From Flavobacteriaceae bacterium (GTDB lineage Bacteria; Bacteroidota; Bacteroidia; Flavobacteriales; Flavobacteriaceae), in assembly GCA_029245825.1 (NCBI GenBank), contig JAQWON010000104.1:1-15357 (forward strand): a stretch of DNA of 15,357 bases. Reading direction: 5' to 3'. Below, in pieces: positions 14,377 through 15,357 of this stretch. A program made the position numbers and the translations under genes. Under the pieces are notes generated by a model. That model was not told the origin of the DNA, searched no databases, and worked only from the letters and a program-made list of their open reading frames with translations. Every line of letters begins with the position of its first letter. The stretch's first letter is position 1.

Positions 14377-15357
14377 AAAAGTTTTCTTGCCATATCTAGC
14401 GCCCCATTAACTCCCTTTAAGTTTTTCCCTCCTGCAACAGCAAAAAATGGCTGCCCCCCTCCTTTACCTCCAATATGTTTACTTAAAGAATTAATTATTT
14501 TTACAGCATTAAAACTAGACTTATCGACTAATTGCTTTGAAATGTAACAACAAAGGATAACCTCATCCTTATTTTTAGAAGCAAGAATCATAAGAAGATC
14601 TTTATATTTTTTACCCATTTCAAAACAAAGGGTTTTAATCGAATTAGAATCTAAATTAATCTCTTCAACAACAAATGATAAATTACTTTTGCTTTCAATT
14701 TTTTTTAAAAGTTCTTTTTCAATTGTTTGAATATTTACTTTTTGTAAGTCTAAAATTTCTTTACGAAAAGCAATGTTTTCATCATTTAATTTATTTACTG
14801 CCTTTAAGGTATCTTGGGGATTTTTCAAAAATATATTTATAGACTCAAGTACCTTAGTTTGAGTCTCTAAATAATCAATTACAGTATCTCCAGTAATTGC
14901 CTCAATCCTTCTGATTCCAGAAGCAACTGATGATTCAGACATAATTTTAAAACGTAATATTTCTGATGTGTTTTTAACATGAGTACCACCACATAGTTCA
15001 TAGGAATTGCCAAATTTTACGGTCCTAACAGTATCTCCATATTTTTCTCCAAAAAGTCCAATTGCTCCCCTTTTTATCGCTTCGTTATAGGGTGTGTTTC
15101 TTTCTTCTTCTAAAATTATTTGCTCTTGGATCCTAGAATTCACAAAGCTTTCTATAGATTTAATCTCTTCTGAAGAAATTTTAGAGAAATGTGAAAAATC
15201 AAATCTAAACATTCCCGAGTGAACCATTGAACCTTTTTGCTCAACATGATTCCCCAAAATTGATCTCAAACCTTGGTGCAATAAATGTGTTGAAGAATGA
15301 TTACAACAGGTTCTAAACCTTTGCTTTTTATCTACAAAAACTTTAATTTTTTCCTCT
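14373..15357 (-). CDS. alaS: Alanyl-tRNA synthetase, C-terminal part; 5' part outside the window
   Basis: AlaRS charges tRNA(Ala) and hydrolyses mischarged Ser- and Gly-tRNA(Ala). The reading frame stays open to the right window edge, upstream of the apparent start codon at 15281 (a TTG encoding an internal Leu), so the gene extends past 15357 and about 327 C-terminal residues are visible. The visible part begins in the editing domain: the metal-binding HxxxH is HSSTH in NHSSTHLLHQ, and the other two ligands are Cys and His in ELCGGTHVKN (cysteine codon at 14991-14993). A coiled region leads into the C-Ala domain, ending with HIGGKGGGQPFFAVAGG, which is the classic AlaRS terminus. The full protein is usually about 870 residues, so roughly 540 are missing. 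Its TAA stop overlaps the stop of the DUF4136-type gene. Confidence 0.96.
   Translation of the reverse strand, partial: EEKIKVFVDKKQRFRTCCNHSSTHLLHQGLRSILGNHVEQKGSMVHSGMFRFDFSHFSKISSEEIKSIESFVNSRIQEQIILEEERNTPYNEAIKRGAIGLFGEKYGDTVRTVKFGNSYELCGGTHVKNTSEILRFKIMSESSVASGIRRIEAITGDTVIDYLETQTKVLESINIFLKNPQDTLKAVNKLNDENIAFRKEILDLQKVNIQTIEKELLKKIESKSNLSFVVEEINLDSNSIKTLCFEMGKKYKDLLMILASKNKDEVILCCYISKQLVDKSSFNAVKIINSLSKHIGGKGGGQPFFAVAGGKNLKGVNGALDMARKLF

Noticed and set aside
15279..15281. Codon 15281 as the start of an alaS fragment
   Set aside because: This TTG codon encodes Leu in the conserved THLLHQG stretch, and the frame continues to the window edge with the HxxxH motif.

Overview
The window looks like a compact, AT-rich chromosome segment (roughly 30% G+C by eye) from a member of the Bacteroidota, most likely a marine or streamlined Flavobacteriia/Flavobacteriales lineage. 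The evidence is a Bacteroidota-type outer-membrane 'putative porin', a lysyl-tRNA synthetase with the C-terminal extension I associate with this phylum, several short lipoproteins, almost no Shine-Dalgarno sequences, and exact matches to the Bacteroidota -7 promoter element (TAnnTTTG) in front of lipB, lysS and the porin gene.

Layout, left to right. (1) 1-4572: glutamate synthase. The large-subunit gene gltB is cut by the left window edge and is followed after 10 bases by the small-subunit gene gltD; together they assimilate ammonia through the GS-GOGAT pathway. (2) 4578-6815, minus strand: a beta-barrel putative porin. (3) 6872-9997: rnhB (RNase HII, forced TTG start) and an 814-residue lipoprotein with a propeller-like C-terminal half and no assigned function. 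(4) 10000-10707, minus strand: lipB (octanoyltransferase), back to back with lysS (10812-12461, plus strand). (5) 12562-12966: a small exported LTXXQ-like protein. (6) 12989-13786, minus strand: a lipoprotein with a glucosaminidase domain and LysM. (7) 13846-14376: a DUF4136-type lipoprotein. (8) 14373 to the right edge, minus strand: the C-terminal third or so of alaS.

Functionally this is a housekeeping region: nitrogen assimilation, lipoate attachment, two aminoacyl-tRNA synthetases, RNA-DNA hybrid repair, and several envelope proteins. Gene orientation alternates often. All four convergent junctions are very tight (5 bp, 2 bp, 22 bp and a 4-bp overlap of stop codons), and none has a recognisable GC-rich terminator. 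No stretch without a gene exceeds 300 bases; the longest gaps are about 100 bases.

I found no mobile element, CRISPR array, tRNA or rRNA, and nothing that amounts to a new biological system. The points most worth a second look are the back-to-back lipB/lysS promoters (which also decide the lipB start), the forced TTG start of rnhB, the uncharacterised lipoprotein next to rnhB, the tight convergent gene ends, and two unusually GC-rich perfect palindromes inside coding sequence.
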